A model generated the notes under the pieces. That model did no database searches. It had not been told where the DNA came from and worked only from the letters and a program-made list of their open reading frames with translations. This document shows positions 50,424 through 58,070 of a DNA stretch of 64,000 nt, piece by piece (positions within the stretch are counted from its first letter, which is position 1; each line of letters opens with the position of its first letter). Where the stretch lies: the NCBI RefSeq assembly GCF_002217755.1, contig NZ_BCFL01000028.1:212063-276062 (forward strand). Direction: 5' to 3'. The position numbers and the translations under genes are program-made. This DNA comes from Streptomyces hyaluromycini (GTDB lineage: Bacteria > Actinomycetota > Actinomycetes > Streptomycetales > Streptomycetaceae).

Positions 50424-51575
50424 ATGAGCACCGTGACCACCGCCGCGACCAGCGAGCCGACACTGGCCGCCGGCCCCTCCCGCCCCCGCCTCGACTGGCG
50501 ACTGCGCTTCGGCGCCCTGTCGCTGATCTGGGGTTTCAGCTTCCTCTTCATCAAGGTGGGGACGGAGGGCTACGCACCGTTCCAGGTCACCCTGGGCAGG
50601 CTGGCGTTCGGTACGGCGGTCCTTGCGGCGGCGATGGCCGTGAAGCGGCAGCGGCTGCCGCGCGGGGCCCGTACCTGGGGGCATCTGGCGGTCGCGGCGT
50701 TCCTGCTCAACGCGCTGCCGTTCTCCCTCTTCGCCTACTCGGAGCTGACGATCCCGTCCACGCTGGCCGGGATCTGCAACGCGACCTCGCCGCTGTGGGG
50801 GATGGCGCTGTCGCTGGTGGCCCTGTCGGAGGACCGGCCGACGAGGGTTCGGTTCGCCGGGCTCGGCCTGGGGTTCATCGGCGTGCTGACGGTGCTGGGT
50901 GCCTGGGAGGGGTTCCACGGCCTGGACGTCACGGGGACCGCGATGGCGCTGCTGGCCTCGCTGAGCTATCCGGTGGGGTGGATCTACGTCCGGCGGACGC
51001 TGGCCGGGACGGGTGACTCCCATCTGGCGACGACCGGGGCGCAGCTGTTGCTCGCGACGGTTCAACTGGCCGTGGTGACACCGCTGTTCACGTCCCTCCC
51101 GGCGCACTTCGCACTGGTCCCGCTGCTGGCGATCGCCGCGCTCGGCGCGCTGGGGACGGGGCTGGCGGTGCTCGTCCAGTACGGGCTGGTGGCGGAGGTC
51201 GGCCCGACCACCGCCCAGATGGTCACGTACTTCATCCCGGTCATCGCCGCCGCGGCGGGGGTCGCGGTGCTGGGCGAGTCGTTGCGCTGGAGCACGCCGG
51301 CGGGAGCGGTGATCGTACTCGCGGGCGCGGCCCTCACCCAGGTGAGGCCGCGCCTCCGGCAGCGCCCCGAAGGGGCGCGGGGCTGTATCCATATGCGGCT
51401 CCGCCGCGTGGGCGCGACCAGTCACGACGGCGCCGCAGACGGCAGACGGCAGATCGCGGCACTTCCAGCGGAGCGCTTGGCTAAGCCTGGACGCGTCCTT
51501 TCGCCGGCCTCACCGCCGTCGCCACCGCCTCCGCCAGCGGACCGGTCTCCTCGGGCGTCAGTGTCGAGACGGTGA
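50424..51575 (+). CDS. EamA/DMT-family exporter with read-through C-terminal tail
   Basis: 383 residues from ATG at 50424 (ATG at 50412 is also possible). Ten membrane helices in two EamA repeats: LSLIWGFSFLFIKVGTEGY, and PVIAAAAGVAVLGESLRWSTPAGAVIVLAGAALTQ. The predicted fold ends near residue 310 (GAALTQVRP). The remaining 70 or so residues come from an embedded REP element and the 3' end of the neighbouring GntR gene, Arg/Ser/Pro-rich with no helices. Normal relatives end about where the REP begins, so a lost stop codon is likely. It overlaps the convergent gene by 95 bp. Substrate unknown. Confidence 0.8.
   Translation: MSTVTTAATSEPTLAAGPSRPRLDWRLRFGALSLIWGFSFLFIKVGTEGYAPFQVTLGRLAFGTAVLAAAMAVKRQRLPRGARTWGHLAVAAFLLNALPFSLFAYSELTIPSTLAGICNATSPLWGMALSLVALSEDRPTRVRFAGLGLGFIGVLTVLGAWEGFHGLDVTGTAMALLASLSYPVGWIYVRRTLAGTGDSHLATTGAQLLLATVQLAVVTPLFTSLPAHFALVPLLAIAALGALGTGLAVLVQYGLVAEVGPTTAQMVTYFIPVIAAAAGVAVLGESLRWSTPAGAVIVLAGAALTQVRPRLRQRPEGARGCIHMRLRRVGATSHDGAADGRRQIAALPAERLAKPGRVLSPASPPSPPPPPADRSPRASVSRR
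51360..51420. repeat. REP-like palindromic element inside the EamA reading frame
   Basis: GCGCCCCGAAGGGGCGCGGGG followed by CTGTA and GCGGCTCCGCCGCGTGGGCGCG. It is in phase with the transporter ORF and translated as RQRPEGARGC onward; all other copies here lie between genes. Confidence 0.88.
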
Positions 51576-52818
51576 TGCGGATGCCCGGTGGGGTCGCCAG
51601 GCGGTAGCGCGCGCCCGGGGCCACCGCCCATCCCTCGTGCAGCAGCCGGGACACCGCGGCCGTCTCGTCCGGAACCGGGACCCAGACGTTCATGCCGCAG
51701 CGGCCGTGGGCCTGGACACCGTGGTCCGCCAGCGCGTCGATGAGGAGTTCACGGCGGGCCCGGTAGGCCGCCGCCACCTCCGGTCCGTTCACCGCGCCGT
51801 CGGCCCACATGCGGACCACCGTGCGCTGCAGCAGCCGGCTCACCCAGCCGGGGCCCAGGCGCTGGCGCCCCCGTACCCGGTCGACCGTGACCTCGTCGCC
51901 GGTCAGGGTGGCCAGGCGCAGGTCGGGGCCGTAGGCCTTGGCGACCGAGCGGACGAAGGCCCAGTGCCGGGTGACGCCCGCCAGGGGGTGCAGGGGGAGG
52001 TCGACGATGCCGTGGCCGTGGTCGTCCTCGATCAACAGCGTGTGGGGGTGTGCGCGCAGGACGGCCCGCAGGGCACGCGCGCGTGCCGCGCTCACCACGG
52101 CGCCGGTGGGGTTGTGTGCCCGGGCCGTGACGATCAGGGCGCGCGCCCCGGACTCCAGCGCCCGGCGCAGGGCGTCGGCCCGCGGCCCCTCGTCGTCGAC
52201 CGCCACCGGGACGGTGCGCAGTCCCAGCGCGGGGATCAGGTCGAGGGTGCGGCCCCAGCCGGGATCCTCGACGGCGACCGGGTCGCCGGGCTTGAGGTGC
52301 GCCAGCAGGACGCGTTCGGCGGCGTCCAGGGAGCCCGAGGTGACGGTGAGCGGCCCGTCGGGCACACCGCCCGCGGCCAGTTCGGCGCGCGCCATCCGCT
52401 CCAGCTCCGGCTCGACGGGGTCCGCGCCGTAGAGGACCGGGTCACGGTCGCACTCGGCGGCCACCGCCGCCAGGGCCGGCGCGAGGGCGGGGAGCAGTGC
52501 GGGGTCGGGGTTGCCGGAGGACAGGTCACGCACCCCGGCCGGGACGTCGGGGAGCTGGTCCCGCCCGGTGGTGGCCGGCTTCGGCCGGACCCGGCTGCCC
52601 CGCCGGCCGGCGGTCTCGATGACCCCGCGCTCGCGCAGGGTGCGGTACGCGGCCGCGACCGTATTGGGATTCACCCCGAGCGCGCTCGCCAACTCCCGCA
52701 TCGGGGGGAGCAGTTGCCCCGGCGCCAGCTCCCCGGAACCCACCGCGCGCTCGACGCTGGCCGCAATCTCCGCTGCGCCACGCCCTTCGATCCGATATTC
52801 TCCTAGCACAAACAACAT
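51481..52818 (-). CDS. GntR/MocR-type PLP-dependent regulator
   Basis: 445 residues. N-terminal GntR winged helix (GRGAAEIAASVERAVGSGELAPGQLLPPMRELASALGVNPNTVAAAYRTLRERGVIETAGRRGSRV) fused to an aminotransferase-I-like domain: NPTGA, IEDDHGHG and the PLP Lys in FVRSVAKAYGPDLRLA. MocR proteins use PLP as an effector and often control vitamin B6 or amino-acid genes. It is divergent from a PPOX-type flavoprotein (27-bp gap) with a perfect palindrome. Its 3' end overlaps the transporter ORF by 95 bp. Confidence 0.93.
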   Translation of the reverse strand: MLFVLGEYRIEGRGAAEIAASVERAVGSGELAPGQLLPPMRELASALGVNPNTVAAAYRTLRERGVIETAGRRGSRVRPKPATTGRDQLPDVPAGVRDLSSGNPDPALLPALAPALAAVAAECDRDPVLYGADPVEPELERMARAELAAGGVPDGPLTVTSGSLDAAERVLLAHLKPGDPVAVEDPGWGRTLDLIPALGLRTVPVAVDDEGPRADALRRALESGARALIVTARAHNPTGAVVSAARARALRAVLRAHPHTLLIEDDHGHGIVDLPLHPLAGVTRHWAFVRSVAKAYGPDLRLATLTGDEVTVDRVRGRQRLGPGWVSRLLQRTVVRMWADGAVNGPEVAAAYRARRELLIDALADHGVQAHGRCGMNVWVPVPDETAAVSRLLHEGWAVAPGARYRLATPPGIRITVSTLTPEETGPLAEAVATAVRPAKGRVQA

Positions 52819-52820
52819 TA

Positions 52821-52832
52821 TGCACTAGTGCA
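52821..52832. promoter_or_regulatory. MocR operator candidate in a 27-bp divergent gap
   Basis: TGCACTAGTGCA, a perfect 12-bp palindrome three bases from the MocR ATG and 14 bases from the PPOX ATG. Both promoters must overlap in this tiny gap, so binding should affect both genes. Confidence 0.7.
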
Positions 52833-52845
52833 ATGGAGAAACGCA

Positions 52846-53535
52846 ATGGAGACAGCCGTACAGGGAACCGTGCCGGCCCAGCCCGCCGCGTACGAAAAGA
52901 CCGACCGCACCGTTCCCACCCGTTCCGCCGAGCGGGCGTCGTACGACAGGGAACTGGTGCACGCCATCCTCGACGAGGGCTACCTCTGCCACCTCGGCTT
53001 CGTGCGCGACGGCGCGCCCGTGGTGCTGCCGACGCTGTACGGCCGGGTCGGCGAGGTCCTCTACCTGCACGGCTCGACGGGCTCGCGGCCGCTGCGGATG
53101 ACCGGCCAGGCCGACCCCGGACTCGCGGTGTGCGTGACGGTCACCCATGTCGACGGCCTCGTGCTGGCCCGCTCGGCCTTCCACCACTCGGTCAACTACC
53201 GCTCCGTGGTGGTGCACGGCATCGCCCACCAGGTCACCGACCCCGAGGAGAAGTGCTGCGCGCTGGACGCCCTGGTCGACCACGTGGTGCCGGGCCGGGC
53301 CGCCGACTCCCGCCCGGCCAACAAGAAGGAACTGGCCGCGACCGCGGTGATCCGCCTCGACCTCAACGAGGTCTCCGCCAAGACCCGCACAGGCGGCGCG
53401 AACGACGAGCCGGAGGACCTGGACCTCCCGCACTGGGCGGGCGTGCTGCCGCTGCGCAAGGGGTACGACACCCCGGTCGCGAACGAGGACCTGGCGGCGG
53501 ACGTCGCGGTGCCGCAGTACTTGAAGACCCGCTGA
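52846..53535 (+). CDS. PPOX-type FMN-binding protein
   Basis: 229 residues from ATG at 52846 (GGAG seven bases upstream). Split-barrel flavin fold: YLCHLGFVRDGAPVVLPTLYGRVGEVLYLHGSTGSRPLRMT, VTVTHVDGLVLARSAFHHSVNYRSVVVHGIAHQV. This is the pyridoxamine-5-phosphate-oxidase-related family common in actinobacteria. The MocR neighbour fits a role in vitamin B6, flavin or F420 chemistry; the reaction is unknown. Confidence 0.88.
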   Translation: METAVQGTVPAQPAAYEKTDRTVPTRSAERASYDRELVHAILDEGYLCHLGFVRDGAPVVLPTLYGRVGEVLYLHGSTGSRPLRMTGQADPGLAVCVTVTHVDGLVLARSAFHHSVNYRSVVVHGIAHQVTDPEEKCCALDALVDHVVPGRAADSRPANKKELAATAVIRLDLNEVSAKTRTGGANDEPEDLDLPHWAGVLPLRKGYDTPVANEDLAADVAVPQYLKTR

Positions 53536-53556
53536 TATGCAGCGCCCCCTCGGGGG
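53534..53556. repeat. REP-like element (short copy)
   Basis: GATATGCAGCGCCCC-CTC-GGGGGCGC followed by GGCC, one of the dispersed family, between convergent genes and probably a terminator. Confidence 0.7.
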
Positions 53557-53592
53557 CGCGGCCGGCCACCACCGACCGGCGGCCGACAACGC

Positions 53593-54561
53593 TCAGACCG
53601 CCGGCTCCCGCACCACACCCTCACCACGCGCCAAGGGCTCGGCGGAGCCCTTGGCAGGCGCAGAGGACTGCGCGATGAACGCCCCGGCCAGTACGACAAC
53701 CCCGCCCACCACCTGCGGCGCCCCCAGCCGCTCCCCCAGCAGCACCCACGCCAGCACGGTCGCCACCACCGCCTCCAGACAGGCCACCACCCCCGCCACC
53801 TGCGGAGACAACCGCCGTACCGACACCACACCCGTGACGTACGCGACGACCGTCGCGACCAGCACGATCCACCCCAGCAGGACCACCGCCGGCACGGCCG
53901 CCCCGTTCATCCGCGCGGAGCCGCCCAGCACCGACCAGTCCATCTCCCACGGCCGGGCCACCACGGTGAGCAGGCCCGCCCCGACCAGCAGCCCGTACGC
54001 GATCACCCCCAGCGGATCCGCCCCCTCGCCGCCGCCGTGGTCGGCGAGCACGAAGTACCCCACCTGGCAGCAGGCCGCCGACAGCGCCAGCACCAGCCCC
54101 AGCGCGTCGAACCGCAGCCCCGACCACACCTCCACCACACACGCGAGACCGCCCGCCGCGAGGACCACACCGAGCGCGGCGGCGCGGGTGACCGGCCGTC
54201 GCTGTACGAACCGGACCCAGCCGAGCACCAGCGCGGGAGCGAGGTACTCCACGAGCAGCGCCACGCCCACCGGTATCCGGGAGATGGCGGCGAAGTAGCA
54301 GGCCTGGACGCCGGCCACGGCCAGCAGGCCGAACCCGGCGAGCAGCGCCGGCCGGCGGCGCGGCAGGTCACGGTGGCGGACGGCGAGCGGCAGCATCACC
54401 AGGGCGGCGCCCGCCACGCGCAGCCACACCACGTCCAGCGGCGCGAGCCCGGCCTCGATCAGGGGCTTGGCCGCGACGCCGGAGCCGCCGAAGGCGAGCG
54501 CCGACCCGACGGCGAGGGAGAGCCCGAGGCCCTTTCCATGGCTGCTGTCAGTGGTGTGCAC
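53593..54561 (-). CDS. EamA/DMT-family transporter
   Basis: 322 residues with about ten membrane helices in two EamA repeats (SLAVGSALAFGGSGVAAKPLIEAGLAPLDVVWLRVAGAAL, LVEYLAPALVLGW, AGVVACLEAVVATVLAWVLLGERLGAPQVVGG). The C-terminal tail after about 300 (SSAPAKGSAEPLARGEG) is hydrophilic. Inner-membrane exporter of amino acids or metabolites. Single gene, divergent from nothing nearby and convergent with the PPOX gene. Confidence 0.92.
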   Translation of the reverse strand: MHTTDSSHGKGLGLSLAVGSALAFGGSGVAAKPLIEAGLAPLDVVWLRVAGAALVMLPLAVRHRDLPRRRPALLAGFGLLAVAGVQACYFAAISRIPVGVALLVEYLAPALVLGWVRFVQRRPVTRAAALGVVLAAGGLACVVEVWSGLRFDALGLVLALSAACCQVGYFVLADHGGGEGADPLGVIAYGLLVGAGLLTVVARPWEMDWSVLGGSARMNGAAVPAVVLLGWIVLVATVVAYVTGVVSVRRLSPQVAGVVACLEAVVATVLAWVLLGERLGAPQVVGGVVVLAGAFIAQSSAPAKGSAEPLARGEGVVREPAV

Positions 54562-54613
54562 CGGGACATGATGCCAGCGGACGACATGAGCGTCACCTCT
54601 TATGGCACCTGTC

Positions 54614-55210
54614 TCAGCGGCCGGACGTGCGGCGCTCCGCCTCGGCGTCCACGACCGCGCCGACCGCCCCGTCCCCGTCTATCCGTACGGCCAGCTCACG
54701 AGCGGCCACCCCGGCCCGCTCCAGCACCTGCACGGCCCGGGACTCCGGGTCCAGGACGAGGCCCGCGAGCAGGTCGATGCCGCCGGCGTGGTTCTCGCCG
54801 CGGCGCCGGGCGCGGCTGCGGGCGTACTCCAGGGCGGCCGCGGCCACCGGCGACCAGGCACCGTCGCCCCGGCCCTCGGCTCTGCCGCCTGGCTGCGGAA
54901 GGGCCGGCAGCGCGCCGGAGTCCTCCACCCCGCTCTGCCAGCGCAGGCCGTAGCCGATGCTGCGCTGCACGAGGTAGCCGAGCAGGCGGGCGAGCTGCGG
55001 GGCGTCACCGATGGCGGCGCGCACCTCGGGGTCGTACTCGATCAGCGAGTGCAGCAGATGGGCGGTGTCGACCTGGCGGTCCCCGTCCCGTACGGCCCGG
55101 CGCCGGGCACCGGCGACCACCGCTGCCGGCTCGGCACCGAGCCCGGCATCGTCGTCCGCGTGGATACTGCCCTGGTCCTGGGCGGGCTGGCGGGGAATAC
55201 GGGGTTGCAC
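54614..55210 (-). CDS. Clp protease N-terminal-domain protein
   Basis: 198 residues from GTG at 55210 (GAGG eight bases upstream); an ATG at 55246 is also in frame. It carries the Clp_N helical pair VDTAHLLHSLIEYDPEVRAAIGDAPQLARLLGYLVQRSIGYGL and a second copy near 130-180 (HAGGIDLLAGLVLDPESRAVQVLERAGVAAREL), without any AAA ATPase. It could be a ClpC-like adaptor or decoy that binds protease substrates. Single gene; a small ORF starts just upstream on the same strand. Confidence 0.78.
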   Translation of the reverse strand: MQPRIPRQPAQDQGSIHADDDAGLGAEPAAVVAGARRRAVRDGDRQVDTAHLLHSLIEYDPEVRAAIGDAPQLARLLGYLVQRSIGYGLRWQSGVEDSGALPALPQPGGRAEGRGDGAWSPVAAAALEYARSRARRRGENHAGGIDLLAGLVLDPESRAVQVLERAGVAARELAVRIDGDGAVGAVVDAEAERRTSGR

Positions 55211-55223
55211 ATCCCCTACCTCA

Positions 55224-55412
55224 TCAATCCCAGGGCTCCGAGTCATCGGCGAGGGGAAGCATTTTCGCGTCCCACGCAGAGTGGACGCGGATGGCCGGAA
55301 TCTCCTCCTTACGGATGAGATCAGACCGATTCCGGCCACAGCGGCGCGCGCCGTCTTGCCGCGCGCCCCACGCGCAACCGTCGCACACCCGTCGTACGTC
55401 TCTCACCGACAT
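55224..55412 (-). CDS. Possible small ORF upstream of the Clp-N gene (62 aa)
   Basis: ATG at 55412, stop at 55224, 14 bases before the Clp-N start. Cys-rich N-terminus (VRRVCDGCAWGARQ, RRCG), then RSDLIRKEEIPAIRVHSAWDAKMLPLADDSEPWD. Codon use is less G/C-biased than the neighbours, and no ribosome binding site is seen. Its ATG overlaps that of the plus-strand ORF at 55411 in a shared CATG. Speculative, but the position suggests an operon leader or partner of the Clp-N gene. Confidence 0.35.
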   Translation of the reverse strand: MSVRDVRRVCDGCAWGARQDGARRCGRNRSDLIRKEEIPAIRVHSAWDAKMLPLADDSEPWD

Positions 55413-55605
55413 GGAGAGCGGGTGCTGTTGCTGGCTGGTCGCCCTGCCGGCGGTCGACGGCAGGCAGTACGTGTACCGGGTGTACGCCCCGCCGGACGCG
55501 CTGCTCGCGGACCTGTTCTGGGACGCCTGGCACTGCCATGACGAGAGCGCGTTCCCGCGCGCGTGGGACCTGTTCGACGCGGCGCTGATACGGCGGGTCG
55601 GCTGA
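55411..55605 (+). CDS. Small protein (64 aa), plausible
   Basis: ATG at 55411 to TGA at 55605. It reads MESGCCCWLVALPAVDGRQ then YVYRVYAPPDALLADLFWDAWHCHDES and AWDLFDAALIRRVG. Third positions are strongly G/C-biased and the composition is protein-like. I do not recognise a family. Its ATG overlaps the head-to-head minus-strand ORF, so at most one may be expressed, or both from a shared divergent promoter. Confidence 0.55.
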   Translation: MESGCCCWLVALPAVDGRQYVYRVYAPPDALLADLFWDAWHCHDESAFPRAWDLFDAALIRRVG

Positions 55606-55728
55606 GCGACCACGGCGGCCGCCGCGGCCCCGGATCCGCACATTTCCTGACGGTTCATCAGTATTGAATGTTCGAGGCCCTGCGGCTACGTTCCGCGACA
55701 CCGTAGCCCGACACGAAGGGGTGGCCCG

Positions 55729-56157
55729 ATGGCCGAAGTCAGCGCGGAGGCACGCATCCAGGCACCGGCCGAGAAGGTGTGGGCACAGCTCACCGACTGG
55801 TCGGCGTACGGCGAGTGGAACGCGACCCACACCAACTTTCCCAAGGGCGGCCCCGAGACCCTGGCGGTGGGCGGCACCTTCCAGGAGAACATGAAGCTGA
55901 TGGGCTTCCCGGCGGAGGTCGAGTGGACCATCGAGGAACTGGAGCCGGCGCGGGTGCTGGCGATCCGCGGCAAGGGCCCGATGGCGGTGACCGTCGCCAC
56001 CCGCTACACGCTGACCCCGGACGGGGACGCGACGGGGGTGCGGATCGACGGCGAGTTCACGGGCGCGGCCGTGTCGCTGATGGCGGGCAAGCTCAAGGAC
56101 TCGGCGACGGCGGCCCTGAACGAGTCGCTGCGCAAGCTGGGCGGGCTGGTGGCCTGA
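55729..56157 (+). CDS. SRPBCC-family protein
   Basis: 142 residues. A START/Bet v1-type barrel: AEVSAEARIQAPAEKVWAQLTDWSAYGEWNATHTNF, GGTFQENMKLMGFPAEVEWTIEELEPARVLAIRGKG, RIDGEFTGAAVSLMAGKLKDSATAALNESLRKL. Such proteins bind hydrophobic ligands or act as cyclases/AHSA1-type cofactors. Single gene, convergent with PadR; a strong terminator sits between them. Confidence 0.9.
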   Translation: MAEVSAEARIQAPAEKVWAQLTDWSAYGEWNATHTNFPKGGPETLAVGGTFQENMKLMGFPAEVEWTIEELEPARVLAIRGKGPMAVTVATRYTLTPDGDATGVRIDGEFTGAAVSLMAGKLKDSATAALNESLRKLGGLVA

Positions 56158-56182
56158 GGCGCCCGGCTCGCCGGACACGCCG

Positions 56183-56214
56183 GGGCGCCCCGTGGATCAC
56201 TCCACGGGGCGCCC
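56183..56214. terminator. Bidirectional terminator between SRPBCC and PadR genes
   Basis: A perfect 14-bp stem (56183-56196 with 56201-56214, GGGCGCCCCGTGGA) and TCAC loop, between two convergent stops. Confidence 0.9.
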
Positions 56215-56254
56215 GGTCTCACCTCGTGCCCGAGGGCCCCGAGGGCCCCGAGGA

Positions 56255-56890
56255 TCAGTCCTCGTCGGCGAGGATGAGGTACAGCTTCTTGCGGGTCTCG
56301 TTGATGACGGCCAGCGCCTTCTCGCGCTGTTCCTTGCTGCCGGTCTTCCAGACCTGCCCGAAGGCCTCCATCAGACCGAAGCCGGCCTGGCGGATCTCGC
56401 TCAGGGCCTCGAAGTCGACCCCTCGGGAAGCCTCTTCCCAGGGGGCGTCCGGCCCCTCGTCGGCGGCGGTGCGGCCGCTGTCGGTGAGGGAGAACAGCTT
56501 CTTGCCGCCCTCGCTCTCGCTGGTGATCAGGCCCTCGTCCTCCAGCAGCTGGAGGGTGGGGTAGACCGAGCCGGGGCTGGGCTTCCACGCACCGCCGCTG
56601 CGCTCGGCGATCTCCTGGATCATCTCGTAACCGTGCATCGGGCGGTCCTTCAGCAGGGCCAGGATCGAGGCCCGTACGTCACCGCGCCGCGCCCTCCCCC
56701 TGGGACCACCGCGTCCTCGCGGCCCCCAGTGCCCCGGTCCGAAACCGGGCCCGCCGGGACCGAAGCCGGGGCCACCCGGACCGAAGGGCCCGAACGCCGC
56801 ACGCCGGCCGTCACGTCCACCGAAGCCGCCCCGCCCGTGCGGGTGAGAGCCGCCCTGACCATGTCCACGCTCGAATCCGTGGGAACGCAT
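56255..56890 (-). CDS. PadR-family regulator with Gly/Pro-rich N-terminal tail
   Basis: 211 residues from ATG at 56890 (GGAG eight bases upstream). An unusual N-terminal 70 residues are rich in Gly, His, Phe, Pro and Arg (GFERGHGQGG, FGPGGPGFGPGG repeats). The PadR winged helix follows: RASILALLKDRPMHGYEMIQEIAERSGGAWKPSPGSVYPTLQLLEDEGLITSES, then a dimerising helix (KALAVINETRKKLYLILAD). It should repress its own gene through the palindrome upstream. The disordered tail may bind metal or nucleic acid; such tails occur in several Streptomyces PadR proteins. Confidence 0.92.
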   Translation of the reverse strand: MRSHGFERGHGQGGSHPHGRGGFGGRDGRRAAFGPFGPGGPGFGPGGPGFGPGHWGPRGRGGPRGRARRGDVRASILALLKDRPMHGYEMIQEIAERSGGAWKPSPGSVYPTLQLLEDEGLITSESEGGKKLFSLTDSGRTAADEGPDAPWEEASRGVDFEALSEIRQAGFGLMEAFGQVWKTGSKEQREKALAVINETRKKLYLILADED

Positions 56891-56943
56891 GGCAATCACT
56901 CCATTCATCGTTGATCTGTCGCGTACCGTTCGCGATGCCTCAA

Positions 56944-56953
56944 CGATATATCG
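56944..56953. promoter_or_regulatory. PadR operator candidate
   Basis: CGATATATCG, a perfect palindrome 54 bp upstream of the PadR start, matching the ATATATCG-like sites of Streptomyces PadR genes. The 56891-57177 gap otherwise shows no gene. Confidence 0.6.
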
Positions 56954-57177
56954 GAAGCGTTCGGATGGCAAGCCCCTGCTTCACCTGCAGGACCGTGTGA
57001 CGGGCCTGGCTTCATCCACCCGAATGCGGTCCGTGTCGTCCACAGGGTCCGCGGTCAGGGCGTGCAGATTCTGAGCTGCACCCCGCTGGACGCTCGGACC
57101 GTCATGGCCGAGCCGTCCCGCCCCTTTCCGCTCCGGTGCCGTCCCGGCCGGAGCCTCGGCCATGCCCTGGAGCACCC

Positions 57178-57978
57178 ATGCCACGCATGCCCGGCGCCGT
57201 CTGGCGGCCCGTCGTCAACGCCCACAAGAACGGCGTCCTTGAACACCGAGGCCTGGTCCTGCACGTCCAGGACGGCAACCACAGCCCCTACGGCTACTTC
57301 AACAATCCCGCCAAGCAGGTCAGCTCCGACTTCTGGGTCAGCACGACGGGCCGGATCGAGCAGTACGTCGAGACCGGCGTCGACTACGCCTTCGCGCAGC
57401 ATCTGGGCAACCCGTACTACGCCAGCGTGGAGACCGAAGGCCACCCGGACATCGCGCTCACCGCCACCCAGGTGGAGGGGGTGGCGCACATCTACGCCTG
57501 GGGGAACTCCACCTTCGGCTGGCCGCTGCACGTCGTGGACAGCACGACCCAGCCCGGCCTGACCTGGCACGGCGTGGGCGGCGACGCCTGGGGCGGGCAC
57601 CCGCACTGCCCCGGTGACAAGCGCAAAGCACAGCGCGGCCAGATCATCGCCCGCGCGACAGAGATCCTGGCGCTCGAAACAGACGGCGAGCCCTGCATCG
57701 ACCTCGACCGCCTTATCACCCTGACCCGCTCGAACCCGGGCACCACGCAAGGCCACCCGGCCTACCCCGACGGCGCCCGCCTCGTCGAGGGGGCGCTGCA
57801 CGCCGAAGGCCTGCTCGACAACATCAGTACCGACGGCGACTTCGAGTGCCTCACCATCACGGCGTATGCGGCGTGGCAGCGGCGCCTCGGCTACGAAGGC
57901 GCCGCCGCGGACGGTGTTCCCGATCATCTGTCCCTGGCCAAGCTCGGCCGGCGGCACGGCTTCACGGTCACCGCCTGA
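57178..57978 (+). CDS. N-acetylmuramoyl-L-alanine amidase (phage-lysin-like, PGRP fold)
   Basis: 266 residues from ATG at 57178 (GGAG five bases upstream). Amidase_2 core: RGLVLHVQDGNHSPYGYFNNPAKQVSSDFWVSTTGRIEQYVE, zinc ligands His in VLHVQDGN, TWHGVGG and HPHCPGDKRKAQR. A C-terminal peptidoglycan-binding-like segment follows (TITAYAAWQRRLGYEGAAADGVPDHLSLAKLG) as in actinophage endolysins. No signal peptide, so release would need a holin, lysis or another route. It may be a prophage remnant or a cytoplasmic wall-recycling enzyme; no other phage genes are nearby. Confidence 0.86.
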   Translation: MPRMPGAVWRPVVNAHKNGVLEHRGLVLHVQDGNHSPYGYFNNPAKQVSSDFWVSTTGRIEQYVETGVDYAFAQHLGNPYYASVETEGHPDIALTATQVEGVAHIYAWGNSTFGWPLHVVDSTTQPGLTWHGVGGDAWGGHPHCPGDKRKAQRGQIIARATEILALETDGEPCIDLDRLITLTRSNPGTTQGHPAYPDGARLVEGALHAEGLLDNISTDGDFECLTITAYAAWQRRLGYEGAAADGVPDHLSLAKLGRRHGFTVTA

Positions 57979-58070
57979 CCGAGCAGGTCGACTTCAGCAG
58001 GCTTGCCGACACGCCACGAGGATGAAGGCCAGACCAGCGATCTCTGTCACGGCCTGCGATCGGGGCGCCG

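Noticed and set aside
57055..57957. Minus-strand 300-codon frame opposite the amidase
   Set aside because: No family-like features; the plus frame has a full PGRP amidase fold.
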